Made by a program: the position numbers and the translations under genes | In this document: one piece after another, positions 1 to 5,674 of the stretch | Layout: each line of letters begins with the position of its first letter | Numbering within the stretch: position 1 is the stretch's first letter | Assembly: GCA_958454405.1 (NCBI GenBank) | Contig: CAUEBO010000093.1 | Location: 1-7,604 of the forward strand | Reading direction: 5' to 3' | Length of the DNA: 7,604 bases | Source: an uncultured Eggerthellaceae bacterium | GTDB taxonomy: Bacteria > Actinomycetota > Coriobacteriia > Coriobacteriales > Eggerthellaceae | The notes under the pieces: model-generated | Told to the model about the DNA's origin: nothing | Seen by the model: the letters and a program-made list of their open reading frames with translations, nothing else | Database searches by the model: none

Positions 1-127
1 TCATGATTACTTGCTACTTCACCATGTTCGCTTGTGCAAGAAACTTGCCCGTGCAACGGCGTAACAAACATGTCTCGGGGGCCTACATTACCATTCGCTT
101 TTCGGGATATCCCTTATAAGCCGCATT

Positions 128-136
128 AGTATAGCA
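128..136 (-). promoter_or_regulatory. Possible extended -10 promoter for a leftward gene outside the window
   Basis: On the minus strand the sequence reads TGCTATACT, an extended -10 element (TG, one base, then TATACT at 128-133). No good -35 hexamer lies 16-18 bases upstream. Transcription would run leftward through the palindromes at 104-120 and out of the window. This is a pattern match only. Confidence 0.35.
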
Positions 137-191
137 CAGCGAAAAGTGCGGCCCGGCTCATTTTCCCCAACGCCCACGATATTTTCGAGTT

Positions 192-207
192 GAGGCGGGC
201 CAGCCTC
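192..207 (-). terminator. Weak hairpin downstream of perR
   Basis: GAGGC and GCCTC arms of 5 bp enclose a 6-nt loop, about 53 nt beyond the perR stop. Neither strand has a clear T-run after it. A second 5-bp hairpin (GATTC, 5-nt loop, GAATC) sits at 221-235, closer to the stop. Either could help end perR transcription, but both are weak. Confidence 0.2.
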
Positions 208-259
208 GACTTTCGTTCACGATTCAGCGCGAATCAGAACGCGCGCACAGGGGATGGAA

Positions 260-682
260 CTAGGAGGCGGCGTGGCAGGAGGCGCATACGCCGTCGAAGA
301 TGGTCTCGTGTCCCTCAATGACGAAGCCGTGCGCATCGGTCACCCGCGAAACGAGGTCGTCAAGGTACGGCGCCTCGATGTCGAAGACGCCGCCGCATAC
401 GCGGCAGCGGGCATGGTAGTGGGGCTTGCTGCGGAAATCGTAGCGGTCGGCCCCGTTGGGCACCTCGACCCGCAGCACCTCGCCCTTCTTCGCCAGGACG
501 CCGAGGTTGCGGTACACCGTCGCCCGCGAGATGTTCGGGTACTTCTCGCGCACCACGTCGTACACGTCGGACGACGTGGGATGATCGTGAAGCGAACGGA
601 CCGCCTCCAGGACGAGCGCCCGCTGTATCGTGTTGCGCGTCGGGGCGGCCGTGCGCGCCTTGTCGTCCATCGCCGTAGTCAT
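260..682 (-). CDS. perR: PerR-type Fur-family peroxide/metal-responsive repressor
   Basis: This is a 140-residue Fur-superfamily transcription factor with an N-terminal winged helix (about 15-80, recognition region ISRATVYRNL) and a C-terminal dimerisation domain. C93, C96, C133 and C136 form the two CxxC pairs of the structural zinc site. H34, D82, H88, H90 and D101 sit at a constant offset of three from the regulatory metal ligands of B. subtilis PerR (H37, D85, H91, H93, D104). The Asp at the last ligand is the PerR choice; Fur usually has Glu. Known PerR proteins sense H2O2 by metal-catalysed histidine oxidation and repress peroxide-defence genes; that role is inferred here. The ATG at 680-682 is chosen because GAGGAG (689-694) lies 6 nt upstream, whereas the internal Met5 would be 18 nt away. 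The gene has its own promoter and appears monocistronic. Confidence 0.88.
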   Translation of the reverse strand: MTTAMDDKARTAAPTRNTIQRALVLEAVRSLHDHPTSSDVYDVVREKYPNISRATVYRNLGVLAKKGEVLRVEVPNGADRYDFRSKPHYHARCRVCGGVFDIEAPYLDDLVSRVTDAHGFVIEGHETIFDGVCASCHAAS

Positions 683-699
683 GGCATGCTCCTCGGATT

Positions 700-723
700 G
701 CTATCCATAGCGGTATTTAAATA
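700..723 (-). promoter_or_regulatory. Candidate autoregulatory operator in the perR leader
   Basis: TATTTAAATA at 714-723 is a perfect 10-bp palindrome lying across the transcription start expected from the -10 box at 726-731. Next to it, at 700-711, is GCTATCCATAGC, an inverted repeat with 5-bp arms and a 2-nt centre. PerR/Fur proteins often repress their own genes through AT-rich palindromes. The site does not match the B. subtilis PerR box closely, so the assignment rests on position and symmetry. Confidence 0.35.
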
Positions 724-725
724 GG

Positions 726-754
726 ATTATATCTCATTAGCAGCAAAGGGGGAA
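726..754 (-). promoter_or_regulatory. perR promoter
   Basis: The minus strand carries a perfect TATAAT -10 hexamer (726-731). A weak -35, TTCCCC (749-754), lies 17 nt upstream. The -35 falls within a GGGG-AA-CCCC inverted repeat (749-758). The predicted start near 719 gives a leader of about 37 nt. The -10 stands out against the GC-rich background. Confidence 0.6.
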
Positions 755-812
755 CCCCGCAGTGGAAAGGGCTTGCGAGCGGGCGGCGGCGCGCCCGATT
801 CGGCTTGGCCCA

Positions 813-850
813 CCGAAGACGGCGGCGGATCGAAAGGCCCGAAGACGGCG
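813..850. repeat. 12-nt direct repeat in the glnK-perR gap
   Basis: CCGAAGACGGCG occurs exactly at 813-824 and again at 839-850, a period of 26 nt. It lies between the glnK terminator hairpin and the perR promoter. The rest of the 683-906 gap holds only the perR promoter, a CGGGC/GCCCG inverted repeat (780-797) and the hairpin at 855-880. Function is unknown and chance is possible in such GC-rich DNA. Confidence 0.5.
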
Positions 851-854
851 CAAC

Positions 855-880
855 GCCCGCCCGGCGCATGCCGGACGGGC
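855..880 (-). terminator. Terminator-like hairpin after glnK
   Basis: An 11-bp stem with one G-U pair closes a 4-nt loop: arms at 855-865 and 870-880, loop at 866-869. It begins 27 nt beyond the glnK stop. No U-run follows at once, which is common for hairpins in high-GC actinobacteria. It probably ends the amt-glnK transcript before perR. Confidence 0.6.
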
Positions 881-906
881 GCTGGCTCGCAGGCGTCGGG
901 GAGCGC

Positions 907-1245
907 CTACACGGCGTCGTCCCCCGTCTCGCCCGTGCGGATGCGCACGACGCCCTCCACCGGGAAGATGAATATCTTGCCGTCGCCCACCTCTCCCGTG
1001 CGGGCCGTGGAGCGGATGAGCTCGACAAGCGATTCAACCTGCTCGTCATCCACGATGAGCTCGAACTTCACCTTCGGGATCATGTTGAGCATCACTTCGG
1101 TGCCGCGGTAGTACTCCTTCCACCCGTGCTGGTTCCCGCAGCCCTGCACCTGCGAGATCGTCATGCCCGACACCTTCGCTGCGAACAGCGCGTCTTTGAG
1201 CGACTCCAGCTTCTCGGGACGGACGATCGCGGTGATCTTCTTCAT
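907..1245 (-). CDS. glnK: PII nitrogen-regulatory protein (GlnK-type) lacking Tyr51
   Basis: This is a 112-residue PII signal protein, the usual family length. PII trimers read 2-oxoglutarate and ATP/ADP and, when paired with amt, bind the cytoplasmic face of the Amt channel and block it. Visible features are the N-terminal MKKITAIVRPEKL strand, the T-loop at about 37-55, and the C-terminal signature TGEVGDGKIFIF with the nucleotide-binding Lys. Residues align one-to-one with E. coli PII (Q39, Y46, R47, G48, E50, P57, K58). Position 51, the Tyr that is uridylylated or adenylylated in many bacteria, is Val (GTG codon at 1093-1095). Covalent control at that site is therefore impossible. AAAGGAG (1253-1259) lies 7 nt before the ATG. 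It sits 30 nt downstream of amt, which supports GlnK over GlnB. Confidence 0.93.
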   Translation of the reverse strand: MKKITAIVRPEKLESLKDALFAAKVSGMTISQVQGCGNQHGWKEYYRGTEVMLNMIPKVKFELIVDDEQVESLVELIRSTARTGEVGDGKIFIFPVEGVVRIRTGETGDDAV

Positions 1246-1275
1246 AGTCTTGCTCCTTTCTCGAACGCGCGGCCG

Positions 1276-2550
1276 CTAGTCCAGGCCCACGTACGCCGGG
1301 TACGCGCTCTCGCCGTGCGCGGCCACGTCGAGGCCCTGCGCCTCTTCCTCGGGGCTCACGCGCAGGCTGCCCTTGAAGCAGGCCTTGAGTATGAACCCGA
1401 TGATCACGTCGGCTGCGCCCACGAACGCGATCGTGACCAGGATGCCCAGCGCCTGGCTGACCAGCAGCGAAGGATCGCCCGTGTAGATGAGGCCGCCGAA
1501 ATCGGTCCACGAGAGCTCGGGCACGCAGAGCAGGCCGGTGAACAGGCCGCCCACCACGCCGCCGACGCAGTGGCACCCGAACGCGTCGAGCGCATCGTCG
1601 TAGCCGAACTTCTTCTTGCAGAAGGAGATGGCGAAATAGCAGACCGGGGACACGACGAGTCCCATCACGATGGCAGCCCAGGGCTCCACGAAGCCGGCTG
1701 CCGGCGTGATGACCACCAGGCCGGCCACCAGGCCGGTCGCCGCGCCGACCAGCGTGGGCTTGCCCACCTTCACGCGCTCCACGATCATCCAGGACACGAG
1801 CGCCGCGCCGGAGGCGACCACGGTGTTCACCAGGGCCAGCGCCGCGATGCCGTCGGCGGCGAACTCGGATCCCGCGTTGAACCCGAACCATCCGAACCAC
1901 AGCAGCGTCGCGCCCAGCGCCACGAAGGGGACGTTGTGCGGCCGGTAGCTCATCATGCCGAAGCCCTTGCGCTTGCCCGCGATGAGGCAGAGGACCAGGC
2001 CCGTCAAGCCGGAGCTGATGTGCACGACGTCGCCGCCCGCGAAGTCCAGCGCGCCGATCATGTCGCCCACGAGGCTGCCCTCACCGCCCCACACCATGTG
2101 GGCGAGCGGCGGGTACACCACGACGGTCCACACGGCCACGAACGCGCAGATGGCGCCGAACTTCATGCGGCCCGCCACCGCGCCGGTGATGATGGCCGTG
2201 GTGATCATGCAGAACGCCATCTGGAACACCACGTCGACGACGCCGGGATAAACCGCGTCTTCGGGAACCGCTTCCGCTTCGGCCAGCATGCTCTGCACCG
2301 TGCCGAAGAGGCCAAGCTGGTCAAAGCCCCCGAAGAAGGGGATCGAACCGTCACCGCCGTACGCGAACGACCATCCGCACACGGTCCAGGTGATGCCGAC
2401 GATGCCGAGAACCGCGAACACCATGATCATGGTGTTCACCACGTTCTTGCGCCGGCTCAAGCCCCCGTAGAAGAACGCCAACCCGGGCGTCATCAGAAGG
2501 ACGAGCATCGCGCACACGATCATGAAGCCCGTCGAGCCTGTGTCAAACAT
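1276..2550 (-). CDS. amt: Ammonium transporter (Amt family)
   Basis: This 424-residue integral membrane channel conducts ammonium inward across the cytoplasmic membrane. About eleven hydrophobic segments span residues 8-395. Landmarks are HMVWGG (W154), ALDFAGGDVVHISSG (D169 and pore His177), GWFGFNAGSEF (S228) and the second pore histidine in DAFGCHCVGG (H327). The twin-His pore is thus intact. The cytoplasmic tail (about 395-424, with SPEEEAQGLD and HGESAY) has the form that docks on GlnK. The frame is open upstream to an ATG at 2620-2622. I prefer the ATG at 2548-2550 because GAGGAGGT (2557-2564) is 6 nt away and the extra 24 residues are charged and unlike any Amt. There is no signal peptide, unlike E. 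coli AmtB. It is co-transcribed with glnK downstream. Confidence 0.95.
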   Translation of the reverse strand: MFDTGSTGFMIVCAMLVLLMTPGLAFFYGGLSRRKNVVNTMIMVFAVLGIVGITWTVCGWSFAYGGDGSIPFFGGFDQLGLFGTVQSMLAEAEAVPEDAVYPGVVDVVFQMAFCMITTAIITGAVAGRMKFGAICAFVAVWTVVVYPPLAHMVWGGEGSLVGDMIGALDFAGGDVVHISSGLTGLVLCLIAGKRKGFGMMSYRPHNVPFVALGATLLWFGWFGFNAGSEFAADGIAALALVNTVVASGAALVSWMIVERVKVGKPTLVGAATGLVAGLVVITPAAGFVEPWAAIVMGLVVSPVCYFAISFCKKKFGYDDALDAFGCHCVGGVVGGLFTGLLCVPELSWTDFGGLIYTGDPSLLVSQALGILVTIAFVGAADVIIGFILKACFKGSLRVSPEEEAQGLDVAAHGESAYPAYVGLD

Positions 2551-2556
2551 GTTTCT

Positions 2557-2564
2557 ACCTCCTC
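2557..2564 (-). promoter_or_regulatory. Ribosome binding site fixing the amt start
   Basis: GAGGAGGT on the minus strand is a near-perfect Shine-Dalgarno, 6 nt before the ATG at 2548-2550. It shows that the longer open frame beginning at 2622 is not the real protein. Confidence 0.85.
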
Positions 2565-2596
2565 GAACTCGATTGCCGAACCTGTTGACGCATTCG

Positions 2597-2605
2597 ATAA
2601 TCGCA
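2597..2605 (-). promoter_or_regulatory. Possible extended -10 for amt-glnK
   Basis: The minus strand reads TGCGATTAT, an extended -10 with GATTAT matching TATAAT at four of six positions. It would give a leader of about 40 nt. No recognisable -35 is present, so an activator may be needed or the true promoter lies elsewhere. A short AGGCC-ACA-GGCCT inverted repeat (2616-2628) lies just upstream. Confidence 0.3.
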
Positions 2606-2633
2606 TGGTCCGTCGAGGCCACAGGCCTGATCC

Positions 2634-2688
2634 CGCGTTGTTAACGCGCTCACAAACGCCTTTTAACACGCATGAAGCGTTCGCGTTA
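2634..2688. promoter_or_regulatory. Inverted repeats in the amt/GNAT divergent region
   Basis: CGCGTT-GTT-AACGCG (2634-2648) is an inverted repeat with 6-bp arms. TAACGCG (2642-2648) is repeated inverted as CGCGTTA (2682-2688), which touches the plus-strand -10 box. Related AACGC/GCGTT words occur between them (for example AACGCC near 2655 and AGCGTT near 2675). The arrangement looks like binding sites for a regulator serving one or both promoters, but no family can be named. Confidence 0.35.
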
Positions 2689-2692
2689 CAAT
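2663..2692 (+). promoter_or_regulatory. Promoter of the GNAT gene
   Basis: TTAACA (2663-2668, five of six matches to TTGACA) is followed after 18 nt by TACAAT (2687-2692, five of six matches to TATAAT). Expected start is near 2699, giving a leader of about 35 nt before the GTG at 2734. It is the best sigma-70-like promoter on the plus strand. Confidence 0.6.
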
Positions 2693-2733
2693 ATGGAAAT
2701 ACGAGCTGCGGCACCCAGAAGGAAGGAACGCCC

Positions 2734-3261
2734 GTGAGCATCACGTTCGAACCGGTGGCATCGGAAGAGGACCGGCTGCGCCTGGCCCGGTTGGCCGACG
2801 AAATATGGCACGAGTACTGGCCCGCGCTCATCGGCCAGGCCCAGACCGACTACATGGTCGAGCGCTTCCAGAGCCTTGAGGCCATCGAGCGCGACATGCG
2901 CGAGCACGGCTACGAGTACTGGCTGCTGCGCGCCGACGACGGGCGCATCGCAGGCTACACGGGCGGCTGCGAAGAACCCGAGACGAGCCGGTTCTTCATC
3001 TCGAAGATCTACCTGCTGGCCGACGAGCGCGGCAAGGGCTTTGCGCGGCGCACCATCGAATTCTACGAGGAGCTCTGCCTGGCCCGCAGCCTGCAGGCGA
3101 TGTATCTCACGGTGAACAAGCGCAACGACCTGGGCGTGCGCGCCTACCTGGGCACCGGCTTCGAAATCACGGACGCCGTGGAAACCGACATCGGAAACGG
3201 GTTCGTCATGGACGACTACATCATGGAGAAGCGCACGGACGGCCCCATGCCGAAGGCCTGA
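2734..3261 (+). CDS. GNAT-family N-acetyltransferase
   Basis: This is a 175-residue protein of the Gcn5-related N-acetyltransferase fold, which transfers an acetyl group from acetyl-CoA to an amine. Motif A is at about 90-110 (ISKIYLLADERGKGFARR), with R99-G100-K101-G102-F103-A104 as the pyrophosphate-binding loop. Motif B follows at about 123-143 (YLTVNKRND and AYLGTGFEI), with Tyr138 at the usual general-acid position. The N-terminal EIWHEYWPALIG and DYMVERFQS region is typical of one uncharacterised GNAT subgroup; the substrate cannot be predicted. The frame is open far upstream, but that part is antisense to amt and glnK. The GTG at 2734 is chosen because AAGGAAGG (2719-2726) lies 7 nt before it and a good promoter lies just upstream. 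It diverges from amt and is probably monocistronic. Confidence 0.85.
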   Translation: MSITFEPVASEEDRLRLARLADEIWHEYWPALIGQAQTDYMVERFQSLEAIERDMREHGYEYWLLRADDGRIAGYTGGCEEPETSRFFISKIYLLADERGKGFARRTIEFYEELCLARSLQAMYLTVNKRNDLGVRAYLGTGFEITDAVETDIGNGFVMDDYIMEKRTDGPMPKA

Positions 3262-3317
3262 GGCGAGCGCGCTCTTCGATTGAAACCAGGTCGACCCGCG
3301 CCTTCCAAGCACACAAC

Positions 3318-3348
3318 AAGGGCCTCTGGACGCCTTCCAGAGGCCCTT
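3318..3348. terminator. Bidirectional terminator hairpin between converging genes
   Basis: Arms at 3318-3330 and 3336-3348 form a perfect 13-bp stem with a 5-nt loop. It lies 56 nt after the GNAT stop and 67 nt after the dxs stop. On the minus strand the stem ends in CTT followed by the moderately T-rich GTTGTGTG; on the plus strand TTACTC follows. A second, GC-only structure lies next to the dxs stop (GCCCGCC at 3374-3380 with GGCGGGC at 3402-3408). Together they can end transcription from both sides. Confidence 0.75.
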
Positions 3349-3415
3349 ACTCGATCGGCGTTCCTTCGCCCCAGCCCGCCGGCGCGCCCGCTTCCGGCGA
3401 AGGCGGGCCGTCGCA

Positions 3416-5302
3416 TCAGCTGCGAGGCGCCAGGCGCCCCTCCACCGACGCGGCGATGCCTTCGGCGTCGAGGCCCAGGTCGCGCAGCAGGTCGTCCGAC
3501 TTGCCCTGGGGAATGAAGCGGTCGGGGATGCCCAGCACGAGCGCCGGCGTCACGCTTCCCTGGCGCGCCAGCTCGGCGAGCACGCCCTCCCCGGCGCCTC
3601 CCTCGATCACGCCGCCTTCGACGGTGGCGACGAGGCCGGTCTGCGCGGCCCGCGCTATCTCGCCGACATCGAGCGGCTTGACCCAGCGCATGTCCACGAC
3701 GCGCGCCTCGATGCCGCGCTCGGACAGGAGCTCGGCGGCCCCGAGCGCGCGCGGCACCATGCGCCCGAACGCGAGGATGGCCGCGTCGCCTCCCTCGCGC
3801 ACCACGCGCGCCTTGCCCTCCTCGAGCACCTGCGGCTCTTCGGGATACGGCACGCCTTCGGCGGCGCCGCGCGGGTAGCGGATGGCGAACGGCCCCCCCA
3901 GCGCCAGCGCCGTGTGCAGCGCATGCACGAGCTCCGCCTCGTCCGACGGGGCGAGCACGCGCATGTTCGGCACCATGCGCGTGTACACGAGATCGAACAT
4001 GCCGTGATGCGTGGGGCCGTCCTCGCCCACCACGCCGGCGCGGTCGATGGCGAACACCACGTCCAGATCGGCAAGGGCGTTGTTGATGATCATCTGGTCG
4101 ACGGCCCGCTGCAAGAACGTCGAGTAGATGGCCATGACCGGCTTCCTGCCGCCCGTGGCCAAGCCCGAAGCCATGCCCACCGCATGCTCCTCGGCGATGC
4201 CCGCGTCGATGAACCGGTCCGGGAACTCTTCAGCGAAGGGCCCGAGTCCCGTGCCGTCCTTCATGGCGGCCGTGATGGCCACGATGCGGTCGTCGCGGCG
4301 GGCCTCCTCCACGAGCGCGCGCCCGAACACGTCGGTGTACGAAGGCGCCTTGCAGGGCTTCTTCTTCACCTCGCCCGTTGCGATGTCGAACGGCGCGATG
4401 CCGTGGAACTTCTCGGGGTTGCGGACGGCCGGGCCGTACCCGGCGCCCTTGCGCGTGACCACGTGCATGAGCACGGGAACGTCGGTTTCCAGCACAGCGG
4501 CCAGCGTCTCCCGCAGAAGCCCGATGTCATGCCCGTCGATGGGCGCCGTGCACAGGATGCCCAGCTGCTCGAAGATCATCGAGCGCGGGATGATGAACTG
4601 CTTCATCGATTCCTTCACGTTGCGCCCGAAGTTCGCGAGCGCGTTGCCCACGGCGCCGCCGCTTTCCAGCGCCTCCTGCACGGAGTCGCGCGTCTGGCGA
4701 TACTGCGTGGACGTGCGCATGTAGCCGAGATGCTTCATGAGCGCGCCGACGTTGCGCGAGATGGACATCTCGTTGTCGTTGAGAATGATGACCAGGGGCG
4801 TCTGCGCCTGGCCGATATGGTTGAGCGCCTCGAAGGCCATGCCGCCCGACAGCGCCGCGTCGCCGATGAGGGCCACCACCCGCTCGTCGCCGCCCGCCAG
4901 ATCGCGCGCCTTCGCAAGGCCGAGCGCCACGGAAAGCGAATCCGAGGCATGGCCGGACGGGTGCACGTCGTAGGGGCTCTCCCCCGGCTTCGGGAACCCC
5001 GACAGGCCCCCGTAGGTCCTCAGCGTCCTGAATTCGTCCAGCCGGCCGGTGACCAGCTTGTGGGCGTACGCCTGGTGCCCCACGTCGAACACGAGCTTGT
5101 CGTGCGGGCAGTCCAGCGTGCAGTGCGCGGCCAGGATGATCTCCACCGCGCCGAGCGACGAAGCCACATGCCCGCCCGTCTGGGAAGTCACCGAGATGAT
5201 CTCCTCGCGGATCTCCTGCGCGAGGATGGCCAGCTCGTCGTTGTCGAGCAGTTTGAGGTCGGCCGGCGAGGACACGATGTCCAGAATGCGAGAATCGTTC
5301 AT
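3416..5302 (-). CDS. dxs: 1-deoxy-D-xylulose-5-phosphate synthase
   Basis: This 628-residue cytosolic ThDP enzyme condenses pyruvate with glyceraldehyde 3-phosphate to DXP, the first step of the MEP isoprenoid pathway and a source for thiamine and pyridoxal in many bacteria. The length is normal. Visible motifs are H45 (GGHVASSLG), DVGHQAYAHK (73-82), the ThDP/Mg region from G147 to N175, DGHD (256-259), H300, the catalytic Glu371 in DAGIAEEHA, YSTFLQRA (393-400) and DRAGVVGEDGPTHHG (420-434, with H432). H300, E371 and H432 correspond to E. coli H299, E370 and H431. The ThDP motif reads G147-D148-A149 rather than the usual GDG (codon 4856-4858 is GCG). The ATG at 5300-5302 has TAAGGA (5309-5314) 6 nt upstream, and this includes the xseB stop codon. 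It is the last gene of the cluster. Confidence 0.96.
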   Translation of the reverse strand: MNDSRILDIVSSPADLKLLDNDELAILAQEIREEIISVTSQTGGHVASSLGAVEIILAAHCTLDCPHDKLVFDVGHQAYAHKLVTGRLDEFRTLRTYGGLSGFPKPGESPYDVHPSGHASDSLSVALGLAKARDLAGGDERVVALIGDAALSGGMAFEALNHIGQAQTPLVIILNDNEMSISRNVGALMKHLGYMRTSTQYRQTRDSVQEALESGGAVGNALANFGRNVKESMKQFIIPRSMIFEQLGILCTAPIDGHDIGLLRETLAAVLETDVPVLMHVVTRKGAGYGPAVRNPEKFHGIAPFDIATGEVKKKPCKAPSYTDVFGRALVEEARRDDRIVAITAAMKDGTGLGPFAEEFPDRFIDAGIAEEHAVGMASGLATGGRKPVMAIYSTFLQRAVDQMIINNALADLDVVFAIDRAGVVGEDGPTHHGMFDLVYTRMVPNMRVLAPSDEAELVHALHTALALGGPFAIRYPRGAAEGVPYPEEPQVLEEGKARVVREGGDAAILAFGRMVPRALGAAELLSERGIEARVVDMRWVKPLDVGEIARAAQTGLVATVEGGVIEGGAGEGVLAELARQGSVTPALVLGIPDRFIPQGKSDDLLRDLGLDAEGIAASVEGRLAPRS

Positions 5303-5311
5303 GAGACGTCC

Positions 5312-5674
5312 TTACCAGGGCTGGGCCGAAGCCGGCCCGTCCACCTGTTGTGAGGCATCGAAGCCGGCTTCGGCGGGACGTCCGACGCTCGAAACGTCGT
5401 GAGAACCCGCCGCGGAACCGGCGGCCTCGTCCCCGTCGAGAGCTTCGCCGCGCTCCGCGGCTTTAGCGCCCTCGGCTGCGCCCTCTTCCTCTTCGGCCCG
5501 CTGGGCCTCGATGTCCTCCTCGAGCAAATCGCTCGCGCGCAGGCCCAGCCCCACCGCTTCCTCGTACAGGGCGAGCGCGTCGTCAAGCGACAGATCGTCG
5601 CTGCTCACTGCATCGACGATCTCGTCGAGCCGGCCCTTCACGGCCTCGAACGTATCGTAGGAATCAAGCGCCAT
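5312..5674 (-). CDS. xseB: Exodeoxyribonuclease VII small subunit, with acidic C-terminal tail
   Basis: This is a 120-residue protein. Residues 7-58 are the XseB helical hairpin: TFEAVKGRLDEIVDAV, a short turn (SSDDLSL), then DDALALYEEAVGLG and a final helix to about 58. XseB subunits bind the coiled-coil arms of XseA to make exonuclease VII, which degrades single-stranded DNA. Usual family length is 60-85; here residues 60-120 are a low-complexity tail rich in Glu, Ala and Gly that I expect to be disordered. The frame is open to an ATG at 5716. I choose the ATG at 5672-5674 because GGGGAGG (5681-5687) is 6 nt upstream and the family alignment begins there. It overlaps the end of nusB by 11 nt, so translation is probably coupled. 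No xseA is next to it. Confidence 0.87.
   Translation of the reverse strand: MALDSYDTFEAVKGRLDEIVDAVSSDDLSLDDALALYEEAVGLGLRASDLLEEDIEAQRAEEEEGAAEGAKAAERGEALDGDEAAGSAAGSHDVSSVGRPAEAGFDASQQVDGPASAQPW

Larger units (their letters stand above)
1..259. other. Intergenic region with short palindromes, no supported gene
   Basis: I find no convincing coding sequence here. It is noticeably more AT-rich than the genes around it. It contains two abutting perfect palindromes, GGGATATCCC at 104-113 and CTTATAAG at 113-120. A 7-bp inverted repeat, CTTTTCG at 98-104 and CGAAAAG at 140-146, encloses them. There is also a 5-bp hairpin at 36-48 (GCAAG, 3-nt loop, CTTGC). A leftward gene beyond position 1 is likely but cannot be identified. 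A leftward frame open from an ATG at 69-71 to the edge has non-GC-rich third positions and no good ribosome site, so I did not call it. Confidence 0.6.

Noticed and set aside
1..71. Leftward frame of 23 codons from an ATG at 69-71 to the window edge
   Set aside because: The codons lack the GC-rich third positions of every real gene here and there is no clear ribosome site, so it is too weak to call a gene start.
254..724. Plus-strand open frame of 156 codons
   Set aside because: It is the antisense shadow of perR, whose metal-ligand pattern proves the minus-strand frame.
717..1049. Minus-strand open frame of 110 codons crossing the glnK end
   Set aside because: It is Arg/Ser-rich, out of frame with glnK, runs through the terminator hairpin and has no recognisable domain.
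2551..2622. 24-residue N-terminal extension of Amt
   Set aside because: The stretch is charged, contains no membrane segment or signal peptide, and a near-perfect ribosome site precedes the internal ATG at 2548-2550.
805..2733. Very long open plus-strand frame joined to the GNAT gene, apparently a protein of over 800 residues
   Set aside because: The first 643 codons are antisense to glnK and amt and give His/Arg/Ala/Glu-rich sequence with no family features. The real gene starts at the GTG at 2734 with its own promoter and ribosome site.
3914..5353. Long plus-strand open frame of 479 codons
   Set aside because: It lies wholly antisense to dxs and the end of xseB and has the biased His/Arg/Val composition of a shadow frame in GC-rich DNA.
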